NCBI GenBank assembly: GCA_905207625.1
Contig: CAJLLT010000019.1
Coordinates: 1 to 39,414 of the forward strand
DNA: 39,414 bases
Source of the DNA: an uncultured Eubacteriales bacterium
GTDB lineage: Bacteria; Bacillota; Clostridia; Oscillospirales; UBA644
Direction of reading: 5' to 3'
Part shown: positions 15,450 through 25,529 of the stretch, in pieces
Numbering within the stretch: position 1 is the first letter of the stretch
Layout: every line of letters begins with the position of its first letter
Program-made: the position numbers and the translations under genes
The notes under the pieces: model-generated
Seen by the model: the letters and a program-made list of their open reading frames with translations, nothing else
What the model was told of the DNA's origin: nothing
Database searches by the model: none

Positions 15450-17261
15450 TCAATTCTCGTTGACCGCAAAACCGTATTTGCCGAGTATCCCGTCCGAGCC
15501 GAAAAGCAACTTCCCTTCAATATCCGCGGTAACGGGGGTGTCCCCCAGATTTACCGTTATATGAACGGATTTTCCGTTGTATGTCCGTGTCATTTTCAAT
15601 ACCTTTCCGTAACAGTCAAAGCTCACTCCGCCGAAACGCAGAATGTCGTTTTCAGCCCGGAGTCCAGAAAGTCTGCGGTAGAATTCCGTCAGATCCGTCT
15701 CCGCTCCGTTCCAGGGGAAGAACCGGCGGTTGAAGGGGTCTTCGTAACCCTCCATACCCGCTTCATCTCCGTAATACACGCAGGGATTGCCCGGCAGAGT
15801 AAACTGAATCAGTGCCGCAGCCCTCATCCTTGTCAGGGCAAACACACGCTTTTCCGGGGACATTCTGTAGGTGGCTTTCAGTTCTTTTGACAGATTATGC
15901 GGACAGTCTCCGAGTACCGTAAGAGCCCGTTCCGTGTCGTGTGTGGAGAGTATAGTCATGGAACACAGAAGTGCCTGTTTCGGGTAATTCTCCGCTATAT
16001 CCATTATTCTTGCGGCGAAATCCGAAGGGGATATTCTCTCCGTTATAAGGTCAATAACGGCATTTCTGAAAGGATAGTTTGTCACTCCGTCAAGAAGTCC
16101 GTCGGAGAAGTATTTCCGCCGTACGGAATAGCTGATCTTGTTTGAAGCGTCCTCCCATACTTCGCCGAAAAGTACTGAATCGGGTTTGAGCTGTTTCATT
16201 TTTTTGCGGAGTCTGGCAATGAACATATCCGGCAATTCATCCGCTACGTCAAGTCTGAAACCGTCTGCCCCGAGCCTGAGCCAATGCTCGGTAACGCTGT
16301 CCTTTCCGTCAATTATGAAGTCCAGGAAGGACGGGTCGAGTTCGTTTGTGCAGGGGAGAGTTCTTATTCCCCACCAACAGTCGTATTCCGACGGATATGA
16401 GGTGAATCTGTACCAGGACCGGTAAGGAGAATCCGGATCCGAAACCGCACCGTGTCCGTATTTGTTTTCCGAGTCAAAATAGATGCTGTCGCTTCCGGTG
16501 TGGGAGAAAACTCCGTCCAGCACCACTTTTATGCCCAGTTCATGTGCCTTTTGGCATAATTTGACGAAATCCTCCTCCGTGCCGAGCATCGGGTCTACGG
16601 ATCTGTAATCCGCCGTGTCGTAACGGTGATTTGATGCCGCACTGAATATGGGATTAAGATATATCATATCCACGGACAGGGTTCTCAGATATTCAAGTTT
16701 TTCAGTTATCCCACGAAGATTTCCCCCGTAGAAATCCCTGCTCCACAGTCCGTTTCCGTCCGGGCCCCATCCCGGGCATTCCGAATCGTTTCCGTGGACG
16801 GTGAAGGGCGTTATTTTTGATGAAAGATCCGGGATCCCGGAACGGTAAAAGCGGTCGGGGAATATCTGGTATATATTCCTGCCGCAGTTAGGCTGTGTCC
16901 CGGAATAATCGGGACAGCAGGAAAGCTGCCACTTTGCGCCCGCTTCCATGTTTGTGCCGCCGTCGCTGTGCCGGAAAAGACTGAAATCAGAGGTCTCGGC
17001 ACTTACATCGAACCAGTAAAAGTACAGCCCGTGGCGGAAAAGGGAAAATGTCACCGTGTAATCGGTATATACTCCGTCATTTTCTCCCGCTGACATGGGG
17101 ATCTTCATCAGAAACCCGTCGTCACCCTTTACGGACAGAGCCACTGTCCGGACCGGGCAGGTGTTCGGTATCCTGATCCTTATCCGGCAGTCCTGTTTTT
17201 CCGTGAGCACCCCGAAGGGGTCCTTGTAGGCCTTGTCTTTGCTGTCGTAAAGTATTCTCAT
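15450..17261 (-). CDS. GH13 alpha-amylase family enzyme (neopullulanase/cyclomaltodextrinase-like)
   Basis: A 603-residue GH13 hydrolase with no signal peptide, so cytoplasmic. Residues 1 to about 115 form a beta-rich N-terminal domain (CBM34-like by position). The TIM barrel starts near IYQIFPDRF (130-138). The conserved regions are DGVFSHTG (Asp249), GFRLDVAD (nucleophile Asp338), LFGEVWED (acid/base Glu367) and STHDTER (transition-state Asp). It is the last gene of the glg operon, four bases after glgP, so it probably trims maltodextrins or phosphorylase limit dextrins from glycogen. Exact specificity (neopullulanase, cyclomaltodextrinase, maltogenic amylase) cannot be read from sequence alone. 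Confidence 0.88.
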   Translation of the reverse strand: MRILYDSKDKAYKDPFGVLTEKQDCRIRIRIPNTCPVRTVALSVKGDDGFLMKIPMSAGENDGVYTDYTVTFSLFRHGLYFYWFDVSAETSDFSLFRHSDGGTNMEAGAKWQLSCCPDYSGTQPNCGRNIYQIFPDRFYRSGIPDLSSKITPFTVHGNDSECPGWGPDGNGLWSRDFYGGNLRGITEKLEYLRTLSVDMIYLNPIFSAASNHRYDTADYRSVDPMLGTEEDFVKLCQKAHELGIKVVLDGVFSHTGSDSIYFDSENKYGHGAVSDPDSPYRSWYRFTSYPSEYDCWWGIRTLPCTNELDPSFLDFIIDGKDSVTEHWLRLGADGFRLDVADELPDMFIARLRKKMKQLKPDSVLFGEVWEDASNKISYSVRRKYFSDGLLDGVTNYPFRNAVIDLITERISPSDFAARIMDIAENYPKQALLCSMTILSTHDTERALTVLGDCPHNLSKELKATYRMSPEKRVFALTRMRAAALIQFTLPGNPCVYYGDEAGMEGYEDPFNRRFFPWNGAETDLTEFYRRLSGLRAENDILRFGGVSFDCYGKVLKMTRTYNGKSVHITVNLGDTPVTADIEGKLLFGSDGILGKYGFAVNEN

Positions 17262-17265
17262 GGCT

Positions 17266-19668
17266 TTACACGTTCCATATTTTTTCTGCGTATTCCTTTA
17301 TTGCCCTGTCGGCGGAGAATATGCCCGCGTTCGCAATGTTTATCAGGGACATCCTGCCGAATTTCAGTGCGTCCGTGTATGTTTTTGATATTTCATCCTG
17401 GGCTCTCGCATAATCCGCGAAGTCGGCAACGGACATATACTGATCCGCTGTGCCGTAGTGCTCGTTGAGCAGAGAATTGACAATGTCATCGAACCGTGTC
17501 CCTCCGATGCCCTTACCGAGGAGCGCGAAGACCTTTTCCAGCTCAGGGCAGCGACGGAGAAATTCGTTTGGTCTGTAGCCTTTGCGCCACAGTGCTTCCA
17601 CCTCTGCCGCGGTCATTCCGAAAACAAACATGTTTTCTCTTCCGACCTGTTCCATTATCTCAATGTTTGCCCCGTCAAGGGTTCCCACTGTAACGGCACC
17701 GTTTATCATAAGCTTCATATTTCCCGTGCCGCTTGCCTCTTTTCCCGCTACGGAAATCTGTTCGGAAATATCAGCGGCGGGGATAATTATTTCAGCCAGG
17801 GAGACCTTGTAATCCTCGATGAATACCACCTTGAGCTTACCGTTTACATCCGGATCGGCATCTATCATTTCGGAAACGGAAACGATGAGGCGGATTATCT
17901 GTTTTGCCATAAAATAACCCGAAGAGGCTTTTGCGGCAAAAATGAAAGTTCTCGGAACGAAATCCGCCGACGGATTCTCCTTGATCCCGATATACATCCT
18001 CAGTATCTGAAGAACGTTCAGAAGCTGTCTCTTGTATTCATGCAACCGTTTTACCTGAACGTCGAACACAGAGTCCGGGTCGACATGTATACCGTTCGCT
18101 TTTTCAATATAATCGGTCAGCCGGAGTTTGTTTTCCCTCTTGATCTTTCTCAGATCGGAAATAACGGAGGTGTCGTCTTTGAATGCATTGAGTTTTGAAA
18201 GAGCGGTGCTGTCACGGATAAAATCCGGACCTATCAGCTGCTGCAGATACCGGGAAAGCTGAGGGTTAGACTGGCACAGCCACCGCCGGTAGGCGATACC
18301 GTTGGTCACATTGGTGAATTTGTCCGGGCAGATGTGGTAATAGTCGTGGAAAACATCGTTTTTGAGTATTTCCGAGTGAAGTTTCGATACTCCGTTCACT
18401 TTATGGCAGGCCGCAAGACAGAGGTTCGCCATTTTGACCTCATTATTTGCCACCACCGCCATATAGTCAAGTTTCGGCCTGTCGTCACCGTAGACCTGTA
18501 CCAGGTCTATCATGAGCCTGCGGTTGATCTCGCAGGTTATCTGGTATATCCGTGGCAGCTGTTCCGCAAAAAGCTGTTCATTCCATTTTTCCAGTGCTTC
18601 ACTCATTACTGTATGGTTTGTGTAGGTGAGGGTCGCACAGGTAATCTGCCAGGCTTTATCCCATTCGTAATCGTATTCATCCACAAGTATGCGCATCAGC
18701 TCAGGAACACACAGTGCCGGGTGAGTGTCATTTATGTGAATCGCAGCTTTCTGAGGCAGATTGTCGAGATTAGGATTCGTTTTAAGGTGTTCCGCAATTA
18801 TTGACTGCATCGCCGCCGATACCATCAGGTACTGCTGTTTCAGTCTGAGTTTCTTGCCCTCTATATGATCGTCGGCGGGGTAGAGAACTTTGGAAATGAC
18901 CTCTGCCATTGTTTCCTGCTCCAGGGCTTTGGCGTATTCTCCCCGGGAAAAGGCTTTCATATCTATGGCGGAGGGGGACTTTGCCTGCCACAGAACCAGT
19001 TTGTTTACCGCTTCAGAATCGTGTCCCGAAATGTACATATCGTAGGGGATTGCGGTGACCTGGTTGAAATCGGTGTGGGCGACACGGTATTTCCCGTTTT
19101 CGTCGGTATAACCGTTGACTTTGCCTCCGAAACGCACGGTGACTGCGTCGTCCGGACGGGCAACGAGCCATACTCCGCCCATATCAAGCCATTCGTCGGG
19201 AAATTCCACCTGCCAGCCGTCCACTATTTTCTGTCTGAATATACCGAATTCATATTTTATTGAAAAACCCGTACAGGATATACCCTCGGAGGTTGCGGCG
19301 TCAAGGTAACAGGAGGCAAGTCTTCCCAGTCCTCCGTTTCCCAGTCCCGCATCCGGTTCCATGGAGTACAGATCTTCTATTTTTATTCCGTATTTTGCGA
19401 GGACGTTTCTGTAAGCGTCTTCAAGACCCATATTGTAAAGATTGTTTTTCAGTGAACGTCCCACGAGAAATTCCATGGACATATAGTAGACTTTTTTCTT
19501 GCCGCGCAGACCTTTTTCGAAGGACTGCTGCTGTCCCTGGAGAATATCCCTGACCGTAAGGCAGACGGTTTTGTATATCTGTCTCGGTGTAGCCTGGGCA
19601 AGGTCGCAACCGAAAACGTGGGAGGACGTAAGCTCAAGGGCATTTGTTACTTTTTCTTCTTGTGTCAT
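17266..19668 (-). CDS. glgP: Glycogen/maltodextrin phosphorylase
   Basis: An 800-residue GT35 phosphorylase releasing glucose-1-phosphate from alpha-1,4-glucan ends, PLP dependent. Family motifs are YYMSMEFLVGRSLKNNL, GLGNGGLGRLASCYLDA, NDTHPALCVPELMRIL, RLHEYKRQLLN and the PLP-lysine site EASGTGNMKLMINGA. The length matches the bacterial enzymes that lack the phospho-Ser14 regulatory extension of animal ones. It lies 22 bases after glgA and 4 before the GH13 gene. Together these give a route to break glycogen down from the same transcript that builds it. Confidence 0.97.
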   Translation of the reverse strand: MTQEEKVTNALELTSSHVFGCDLAQATPRQIYKTVCLTVRDILQGQQQSFEKGLRGKKKVYYMSMEFLVGRSLKNNLYNMGLEDAYRNVLAKYGIKIEDLYSMEPDAGLGNGGLGRLASCYLDAATSEGISCTGFSIKYEFGIFRQKIVDGWQVEFPDEWLDMGGVWLVARPDDAVTVRFGGKVNGYTDENGKYRVAHTDFNQVTAIPYDMYISGHDSEAVNKLVLWQAKSPSAIDMKAFSRGEYAKALEQETMAEVISKVLYPADDHIEGKKLRLKQQYLMVSAAMQSIIAEHLKTNPNLDNLPQKAAIHINDTHPALCVPELMRILVDEYDYEWDKAWQITCATLTYTNHTVMSEALEKWNEQLFAEQLPRIYQITCEINRRLMIDLVQVYGDDRPKLDYMAVVANNEVKMANLCLAACHKVNGVSKLHSEILKNDVFHDYYHICPDKFTNVTNGIAYRRWLCQSNPQLSRYLQQLIGPDFIRDSTALSKLNAFKDDTSVISDLRKIKRENKLRLTDYIEKANGIHVDPDSVFDVQVKRLHEYKRQLLNVLQILRMYIGIKENPSADFVPRTFIFAAKASSGYFMAKQIIRLIVSVSEMIDADPDVNGKLKVVFIEDYKVSLAEIIIPAADISEQISVAGKEASGTGNMKLMINGAVTVGTLDGANIEIMEQVGRENMFVFGMTAAEVEALWRKGYRPNEFLRRCPELEKVFALLGKGIGGTRFDDIVNSLLNEHYGTADQYMSVADFADYARAQDEISKTYTDALKFGRMSLINIANAGIFSADRAIKEYAEKIWNV

Positions 19669-19690
19669 TTTCTCTGTTTTTCCTTTTCTG

Positions 19691-21130
19691 TCAGTCTGTC
19701 ATGAGCTGACGGTAAACTTCAAGATACTCCAGGGCAGGTTTTGTCCAGCCGGAGTCGTGGTTTATGAGTTTGGCTCTCAGTCTTGTGAAAGCCTCGTGAT
19801 TGTCGTAATAAAGCCGTGTGCAGCGTTCCACCGCACGGATAAGTTCTTCTGAGGTGTAGTCAAGGAAGGTAAAGCCGAGACCCTCTTCCGTTTCAGGGTT
19901 ATATGAGGGCACGGTGTCCTTCAGACCGCCGGTCTGCCGAACTATGGGGACAGCTCCGAAACGCATTGCCGCAAGCTGCGACAGTCCGCAGGGTTCCGAA
20001 CGGGAGGGCATGAGGAACATGTCCGAACCGGAGTATACCTTGCTTGCCAGGGGAACGTCAAACCGGAGATTTGCGGATATCCTGCCGGGGTATTTTGTCT
20101 GGTAATAACGGAAAAAGTCTTCGTACTGCTTCTCTCCCGAGCCGAGAACTATGAATTGTATTCCCAGTTCCATCAGCCGGTCCAGAGTGTTTCCCCCCAG
20201 CAAATCCATGCCTTTATGGCTTACGAGCCTTGATATGACCGAAACCGTGGGGGTGAAAGGTTCAACGTTGAGACCGAGCTGCTGCTGAAGCCTGAGTTTG
20301 CATACGGCTTTGCCCTTCATATCCGTTGCCGAATAATGTTCCTCCGTATAAGGGTCGTTCCGCGGGTCAAAAGCCTTTGGGTCAAGCCCGTTTACTATCC
20401 CCCGGAGTTTATAGCTGTTTTCCCTCAGTATGCCGTCAAGTCCCTGTCCGTAATAAGGATCGAGTATTTCCCCGGCATATGACCGGGAGACCGTGGTCAG
20501 TTTGTCCGCCAGTACTATTCCGGCTTTGAGAACGTTGACACATCCGTCCTGCTCAAGGACATTTCTGTGGCTGTCGTCAATTCCGAGTACGTCAGAGGCA
20601 AATTCAAGCGGAGCCTTCCCCTGATACTCTATATTATGAATGGTGAGTACTGTTCTGATACGGCCGTAATGCTGATACATAAGCTTGTAAAAGACGGGAA
20701 TAAGCGCAGTCTGCCAGTCATTGCAGTGAATTATGTCCGGCATGAAGCCTATGTGCGGGAGTGCCTCAAGAACGGCTTTGCTGAAAAAGGCAAACATTTC
20801 TCCGCCGTCATAGTATCCGTAAAGCTTGTCTCTGCCGAAGTAGTATTCATTGTCAACAAAATAGTATGTGACCCTCATTCCGGGCTTCCTGTACCGGAAG
20901 ATCCCGGTGTAGCAGTTTCTCCATGCCAGAGGCGTGGAAAAATCCGCAATGAATTTTGTGTATTTGTCGAATTCGGGATTCTGTTTTATGGCACGGTAGT
21001 AGGGAAGTATCACGCAGACTTCGGCTTCCGGATCCTTCGCAACATATCTGGGCAATGAACCCGCCACATCCGCAAGCCCTCCTGTTTTTACAAAGGGTGT
21101 TGCTTCACTTACCGCAAAAAGTATTTTCAA
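19691..21130 (-). CDS. glgA: Glycogen synthase (ADP-glucose)
   Basis: A 479-residue GT5 glycosyltransferase that extends alpha-1,4-glucan chains from ADP-glucose. The N-terminal MKILFAVSEATPFVKTGGLADV carries the KTGGL donor-binding loop (residues 15-19). DIIHCNDWQTALIPV, TIHNIEYQG and the C-terminal MPSRSEPCGLSQLAAMRFG with the RQTGGLKDTV loop are all present. The ATG overlaps the glgD stop (ATGA), consistent with coupled translation of the glgC-glgD-glgA set. Confidence 0.97.
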   Translation of the reverse strand: MKILFAVSEATPFVKTGGLADVAGSLPRYVAKDPEAEVCVILPYYRAIKQNPEFDKYTKFIADFSTPLAWRNCYTGIFRYRKPGMRVTYYFVDNEYYFGRDKLYGYYDGGEMFAFFSKAVLEALPHIGFMPDIIHCNDWQTALIPVFYKLMYQHYGRIRTVLTIHNIEYQGKAPLEFASDVLGIDDSHRNVLEQDGCVNVLKAGIVLADKLTTVSRSYAGEILDPYYGQGLDGILRENSYKLRGIVNGLDPKAFDPRNDPYTEEHYSATDMKGKAVCKLRLQQQLGLNVEPFTPTVSVISRLVSHKGMDLLGGNTLDRLMELGIQFIVLGSGEKQYEDFFRYYQTKYPGRISANLRFDVPLASKVYSGSDMFLMPSRSEPCGLSQLAAMRFGAVPIVRQTGGLKDTVPSYNPETEEGLGFTFLDYTSEELIRAVERCTRLYYDNHEAFTRLRAKLINHDSGWTKPALEYLEVYRQLMTD

Positions 21131-22245
21131 ACCGTTTCCCCCTTAGATATTATGAGCGGATCCGCCGGCGCGCCTTTGATATGTGTATTCCGGCTTATCC
21201 TTACATTCTTGTCTATAATAACATTTTCCAGACTCGCTCCTTCTTCAACCACGGAGGCGTCCATGATAACGGAATTCCTTACGCTTGCGCCTTTTTCTAT
21301 GATGACACCCCGGAAAAGGACGGAGTGTTCCACTTTTCCGTTTATTTCGCAACCGTCGGCGAAAAGGCTGTCCGAGACTGAACTGTCATTGCCGTAGAAT
21401 GTGGGGACCTCGTCATGAACCGTGGTGTATACCGGGCGGGACATGTCAAAAAGCGTATTCTGTACCTCCTTGTCCGTAAGGGCAAGACTGTTTTCAAAAT
21501 AATCCTTTATGTCGTGATTTCTCATCGCGGGTCCGTCGTGAACGTATACCGATATGTCCAGAGATCCGTTGTTGAAATCCTGCTGGACAAAATCCTTTGC
21601 GAAGCTGTGATACCCCCTTGCGGTTAGGTATGTGACGACGTTGCGCAGGTACTTCCGTCCTATGACACATCTCCCCAGAGAAACGTACTGTCCCGGTTTT
21701 GCGATGTAATTTATATACACACCTGTAACTTTTCCCCTGTCATCCATATCCAGAACGAGTTCAGAGGGCTTTGCCTCCTGCCGGACGACCTTCATTGCCA
21801 CGACGGTAAGGTCCTTTCCCGAAGAGATATGGCTTTCAAGGATCTTTGCGTAATCAAGTTTGCAGACTATGGCGCAGTCCGCAAGGATCATGTAGTCCTC
21901 AGAGCATCTTTCGTCAATGAATTTCAGTGCGGCGCTGAGTTTATCGAGTCTGCCGTCATAGTTTCCCGAGACGCCCGCCGCAAAGGGGGGAATTATCATA
22001 AGTCCTCCGTTTTTGCGGTTCAGGTCCCATTCCTGACAGGTCCCCAGATGCTCCATCAGGGACTGATAATTGCTTTTTGTTATTACGCCTATGTTGTTTA
22101 TACCGGAGTTTACCATGTTTGAGAGAACGAAGTCTATAAGTCTGTATCTTGACCCGAAGGGGAGAGAGGCAACTGTCCGGCAATGGGTCAGGGCATCGAG
22201 GGCACTGTGCTTTGTTTCGGAAAAAATAATCCCTGCCGCTTTCAT
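21127..22245 (-). CDS. glgD: Glucose-1-phosphate adenylyltransferase regulatory subunit GlgD
   Basis: A 372-residue paralogue of GlgC. The nucleotide-binding GGxGxRL loop of GlgC is lost: the same place reads IIFSETKHSALDALT. SLPFGSRYRLIDFVLSNMVNSG and the C-terminal left-handed beta-helix repeats are retained. In Geobacillus stearothermophilus, GlgD has little or no activity alone and raises that of GlgC. The motif loss here agrees with a regulatory, non-catalytic partner. It lies 24 bases after glgC with an AAGGAG site. Confidence 0.94.
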   Translation of the reverse strand: MKAAGIIFSETKHSALDALTHCRTVASLPFGSRYRLIDFVLSNMVNSGINNIGVITKSNYQSLMEHLGTCQEWDLNRKNGGLMIIPPFAAGVSGNYDGRLDKLSAALKFIDERCSEDYMILADCAIVCKLDYAKILESHISSGKDLTVVAMKVVRQEAKPSELVLDMDDRGKVTGVYINYIAKPGQYVSLGRCVIGRKYLRNVVTYLTARGYHSFAKDFVQQDFNNGSLDISVYVHDGPAMRNHDIKDYFENSLALTDKEVQNTLFDMSRPVYTTVHDEVPTFYGNDSSVSDSLFADGCEINGKVEHSVLFRGVIIEKGASVRNSVIMDASVVEEGASLENVIIDKNVRISRNTHIKGAPADPLIISKGETV

Positions 22246-22269
22246 TTTAAGATCTCCTTTATCTTTGAA

Positions 22270-23454
22270 TCAAACTTTTGCGTCCGGAGAAACTATTTTC
22301 CCCGCACGGACGGTCTTTCCCGTACCTATCACGGCAATTCCCCACGACGGGTCGGAGGATCTGTCGCCGCCTATGACCGCATCCTGTTCTATCCGGCAGT
22401 TTTCGCCCACCAGCGCGTAACGTATAACAACGCCGCTTTCCACCACCGTTCCCGGCATGATGACGCTGTCGTATATTTCTGCGCCCTGTTTTACCGTACA
22501 GTCGGTGGATATTACGGAATTTACGATCTTGCCGTTTATGAAGCAGCCTTCCGCCACAAATGAATTTCTGATCTGCGCCTTGTCCGTGACGGTGCTTGGG
22601 GGAAAGGCGTAGTTCCGGGAGTATATCTTGAAATCCGGATCCTTGAGATCAAGGGGCTTTTCCGGACGGAGAAGATCCATATTGGCGTTCCAGAGACTGT
22701 CGAGAGTTCCCACGTCCCTCCAGTATCCGTCGAAGCTGTAGGCGAAAAGCTCCCGCCCTGCGGAGAGGAGTGCCGGGATCACGTTTTTGCCGAAATCATT
22801 GGAGGATTCCGGATCGTTTTCATCGTCAACAAGGTATTTTTTCAGGGTCTTCCAGGTGAAAATATAGACTCCCATGGAGGCCAGGTTGCTTTTCGGTTGT
22901 TTGGGCTTTTCTTCAAATTCGGTAATCCGTCCGTCTTTGTCTGTGCTCATTATTCCCATTCTGGAGGCTTCGCTGAGGGGGACTGTCCTGACTGCGATGG
23001 TACATTCAGCTCCTTTATCCTTGTGGTACCGGAGCATTTTTGCGTAGTCCATCTTGTATATGTGGTCTCCTGACAGTACCAGCACATATTCCGGGTCATA
23101 CCGTTCAATGAAAGGTATATTCTGATAGACCGCATTTGCGGTTCCGTTGTACCATTCAGTTCCCGCCGACGAGGTGTACGGCGGCAGAATGTGTGCGCCT
23201 CCGAAATTACGGTTAAGATCCCAGGGCTGTCCGTTGCCTATGTAGTCATTGAGCTCCAGGGGCTGATACTGTGTCAGTATCCCGACAGTATCTATTCCGG
23301 AATTGACACAGTTGGAAAGGGAGAAGTCAATTATCCTGTATTTGCCTCCGAAGGGAACCGCCGGCTTTGCCGTGTTTTCGGTCAATACCTTCAGTCTGCT
23401 TCCCTGACCGCCGGCAAGAAGCATGGCTATACATTCTTTTCTGCGGTGTACCAT
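22270..23454 (-). CDS. glgC: Glucose-1-phosphate adenylyltransferase (ADP-glucose pyrophosphorylase), catalytic subunit
   Basis: A 394-residue enzyme making ADP-glucose from ATP and glucose-1-phosphate, the committed step of glycogen synthesis. AMLLAGGQGSRL is the pyrophosphorylase loop. PAVPFGGKYRIIDFSLSNC follows, then LSGDHIYKMDY with the catalytic-metal Asp, FEEKPKQPKSNLASMG, and YWRDVGTLDSLW. The C-terminus is a left-handed beta-helix. It is followed directly by the inactive-looking paralogue glgD. It lies 19 bases after glgB. Confidence 0.97.
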   Translation of the reverse strand: MVHRRKECIAMLLAGGQGSRLKVLTENTAKPAVPFGGKYRIIDFSLSNCVNSGIDTVGILTQYQPLELNDYIGNGQPWDLNRNFGGAHILPPYTSSAGTEWYNGTANAVYQNIPFIERYDPEYVLVLSGDHIYKMDYAKMLRYHKDKGAECTIAVRTVPLSEASRMGIMSTDKDGRITEFEEKPKQPKSNLASMGVYIFTWKTLKKYLVDDENDPESSNDFGKNVIPALLSAGRELFAYSFDGYWRDVGTLDSLWNANMDLLRPEKPLDLKDPDFKIYSRNYAFPPSTVTDKAQIRNSFVAEGCFINGKIVNSVISTDCTVKQGAEIYDSVIMPGTVVESGVVIRYALVGENCRIEQDAVIGGDRSSDPSWGIAVIGTGKTVRAGKIVSPDAKV

Positions 23455-23473
23455 TTTCGGTTTGTCCTTTCAG

Positions 23474-25351
23474 TTATTTCTTCTTTATATAGGTCATTCT
23501 GTAAAATACGGCGGAAAGGGGCGGAACGGTGAGAGCTGCGGAAAAGTCAAGTCCGTGCATGGGCTTTTTCTCCGTTTTTACGTTTTTCAGCGTTTCTCCG
23601 CTTCCTCCGTATTTTCCGTCATCACTGTTGAATATCGGCTTCAGCACGCACCCGTTGGGTATGCCGATGCGGTATCCCTCGTGTCTGACCGGGCAGAAGT
23701 TGAATACTCCTATTATTTCGTTTCCGCTTCCGTCAATGCGCCTCAGGGAAAGTATACCGTTGTCCCGGTCGTCGGCGCATATCCACCGGAAACCGTCCCA
23801 GCCGGTGTCTCTTTCCCAGAAAGCCGGGGTTCGGAGATAAAAGCGGTTCAGGTCGGCGGTATAGTCCCACATCTGCCGGTGCCGGGGATAGTCAAGCAGA
23901 AGCCAGTCCAGGGGCTTTGAATAATCCCATTCTATGAACTGGGCAAATTCGTTTCCCATAAATGACAGTTTTTTGCCCGGATGAGCCATCATGAAACCGT
24001 AAAATACCCTGAGATTTGCGAATTTATCATCATAACTGCCGGGCATACGTCCTATCATGGATCTTTTTCCGTGAACTACTTCATCGTGGGAAAGGGGAAG
24101 GATGAAGTTTTCCGAAAAAGCGTAGGTCAGGGAAAAGGTCAGATCGTTGTGTCTTCCCTTGCGGAACAGCGGGTCGGTGGACATATAGTCGAGCATATCG
24201 TGCATCCAGCCCATGTTCCACTTGAAATTGAATCCCAGTCCCCCGTCGTAGGGCGGCTTTGTGACCATCGGAAATGCGGTTGATTCCTCCGCCGCCATTA
24301 TGACCGGCGGATAGGTCTCGAAGGCGGCCGTATTCAGCTGGCGGAGAAAGTCCACGGCATCATAGTTTATGTTGCCCCCGTCCCTGTTGGGTCTCCACGC
24401 ACCGTTTCTCCGTCCGTAATCCAGGTAGAGCATTGAAGCCACAGCGTCAAGTCTCAGCCCGTCCGCGTGGTATTTTTCCAGCCAGAAACAGGCGTTGGAA
24501 ATAAGAAAAGATTTTACCTGATTTTTTGAATAGTCAAAGATCCGTGTGGACCACTCAGGGTGTTCGTTCATTACCGGGTCGGAGGATTCGTAACAGCAAC
24601 TGCCGTCAAACTCATAAAGGCCGTTCGCGTCCTTCGGAAAATGAGCCGTGACGAGGTCGAGGATCACTCCTATACCGTTCTGGTGGCATATATCCACAAA
24701 ACTCATCATATCTTCCGGTGTTCCGAAACGTGAGGTCGGAGCGTAGAATCCTGTTATCTGGTATCCCCAGGAGGGATCGTAGGGATGCTCTGCCACGGGA
24801 AGAAGTTCTACGTGGGTATATCCGTGTTTTACGGCGTATCCTGACAGTTCTCTGCCCATTTCGGCATAGGTGTAAGGATTTCCGTCCTCATGCCGTTTCC
24901 ATGAACCCAGGTGTACCTCATATATATTCACAGGAGAACGGAGGATGTCTTTTTCCCCGGCTTTTTTACGGTAATCCCCGTCATGCCAGACAAAGCCCTC
25001 CAGGTCATATACTTTACTTACAGTATCCGGGCGCAGTGCCATATGAAATCCGTAAGGGTCGCTTTTGTATCTGAAATCGCCGTTGGATGTTTCAATATAA
25101 TATTTATATCCGTCGTAGATGTTTATGTTTTTTATTTCGGTCTGCCATACTCCGTTTCCTGTGTTTTCCATAGGGGGGCAGTCCGTATTCCAGCCGTTGA
25201 AATCGCCCACGACCCTTACACTTACGGCATTCGGGGCCCATACCCTGAAAACATAGGCGTCACCGCATCTGTGGCAGCCCATGAAATCATAGGCGTTGCG
25301 GGATTTTCCGCGGCTGAACAGTTCGAGATCGGAAATCAGTTTATCTGCCAT
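23474..25351 (-). CDS. glgB: 1,4-alpha-glucan branching enzyme
   Basis: A 625-residue GH13 branching enzyme creating alpha-1,6 branches. The N-terminal region (about residues 20-115) is CBM48-like, with FRVWAPNAVSVRVVGDFNGW. The barrel has HPYDPSWGYQITGFYAP, the nucleophile region DGLRLDAVASMLYLDYG, the acid/base MAAEESTAFP and LPLSHDEVVHGKRSM. It is the first gene of the glg operon, with AAAGGAGC five bases before the ATG. It is the only member with a promoter directly upstream, and that promoter matches the consensus perfectly. Confidence 0.97.
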   Translation of the reverse strand: MADKLISDLELFSRGKSRNAYDFMGCHRCGDAYVFRVWAPNAVSVRVVGDFNGWNTDCPPMENTGNGVWQTEIKNINIYDGYKYYIETSNGDFRYKSDPYGFHMALRPDTVSKVYDLEGFVWHDGDYRKKAGEKDILRSPVNIYEVHLGSWKRHEDGNPYTYAEMGRELSGYAVKHGYTHVELLPVAEHPYDPSWGYQITGFYAPTSRFGTPEDMMSFVDICHQNGIGVILDLVTAHFPKDANGLYEFDGSCCYESSDPVMNEHPEWSTRIFDYSKNQVKSFLISNACFWLEKYHADGLRLDAVASMLYLDYGRRNGAWRPNRDGGNINYDAVDFLRQLNTAAFETYPPVIMAAEESTAFPMVTKPPYDGGLGFNFKWNMGWMHDMLDYMSTDPLFRKGRHNDLTFSLTYAFSENFILPLSHDEVVHGKRSMIGRMPGSYDDKFANLRVFYGFMMAHPGKKLSFMGNEFAQFIEWDYSKPLDWLLLDYPRHRQMWDYTADLNRFYLRTPAFWERDTGWDGFRWICADDRDNGILSLRRIDGSGNEIIGVFNFCPVRHEGYRIGIPNGCVLKPIFNSDDGKYGGSGETLKNVKTEKKPMHGLDFSAALTVPPLSAVFYRMTYIKKK

Positions 25352-25375
25352 AAAAAGCTCCTTTCTTTCGGAAAT

Positions 25376-25404
25376 ATTATATCAAAGTGTTGAAAAAATG
25401 TCAA
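25376..25404 (-). promoter_or_regulatory. Consensus sigma-A promoter of the glg operon
   Basis: On the minus strand, TTGACA (25399-25404) and TATAAT (25376-25381) are separated by 17 bases, a perfect consensus. The leader is only about 18 nt and is filled by the ribosome site. A promoter this strong with no visible operator argues for high constitutive expression or control at a later step. Confidence 0.88.
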
Positions 25405-25476
25405 TAGTTTTGATGGAATTTATACATAATATCCGGAAATTTTTTCCGGGTAACGTCGGCTGTCCGCAGTCGCAAT

Positions 25477-25505
25477 TTGTCTTCACCTGACATAGTATGT
25501 AGTAT
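25477..25505 (+). promoter_or_regulatory. Probable promoter of murA
   Basis: TTGTCT (25477-25482) and TAGTAT (25500-25505) are 17 bases apart, and a GGGAGGG ribosome site follows. An 11-base palindrome, ACATAGTATGT (25490-25500), overlaps the -10 and might be an operator. No better promoter was seen in the 178-bp gap to glgB. Confidence 0.5.
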
Positions 25506-25529
25506 CTGTATCTGGGAGGGTTTCGGCAT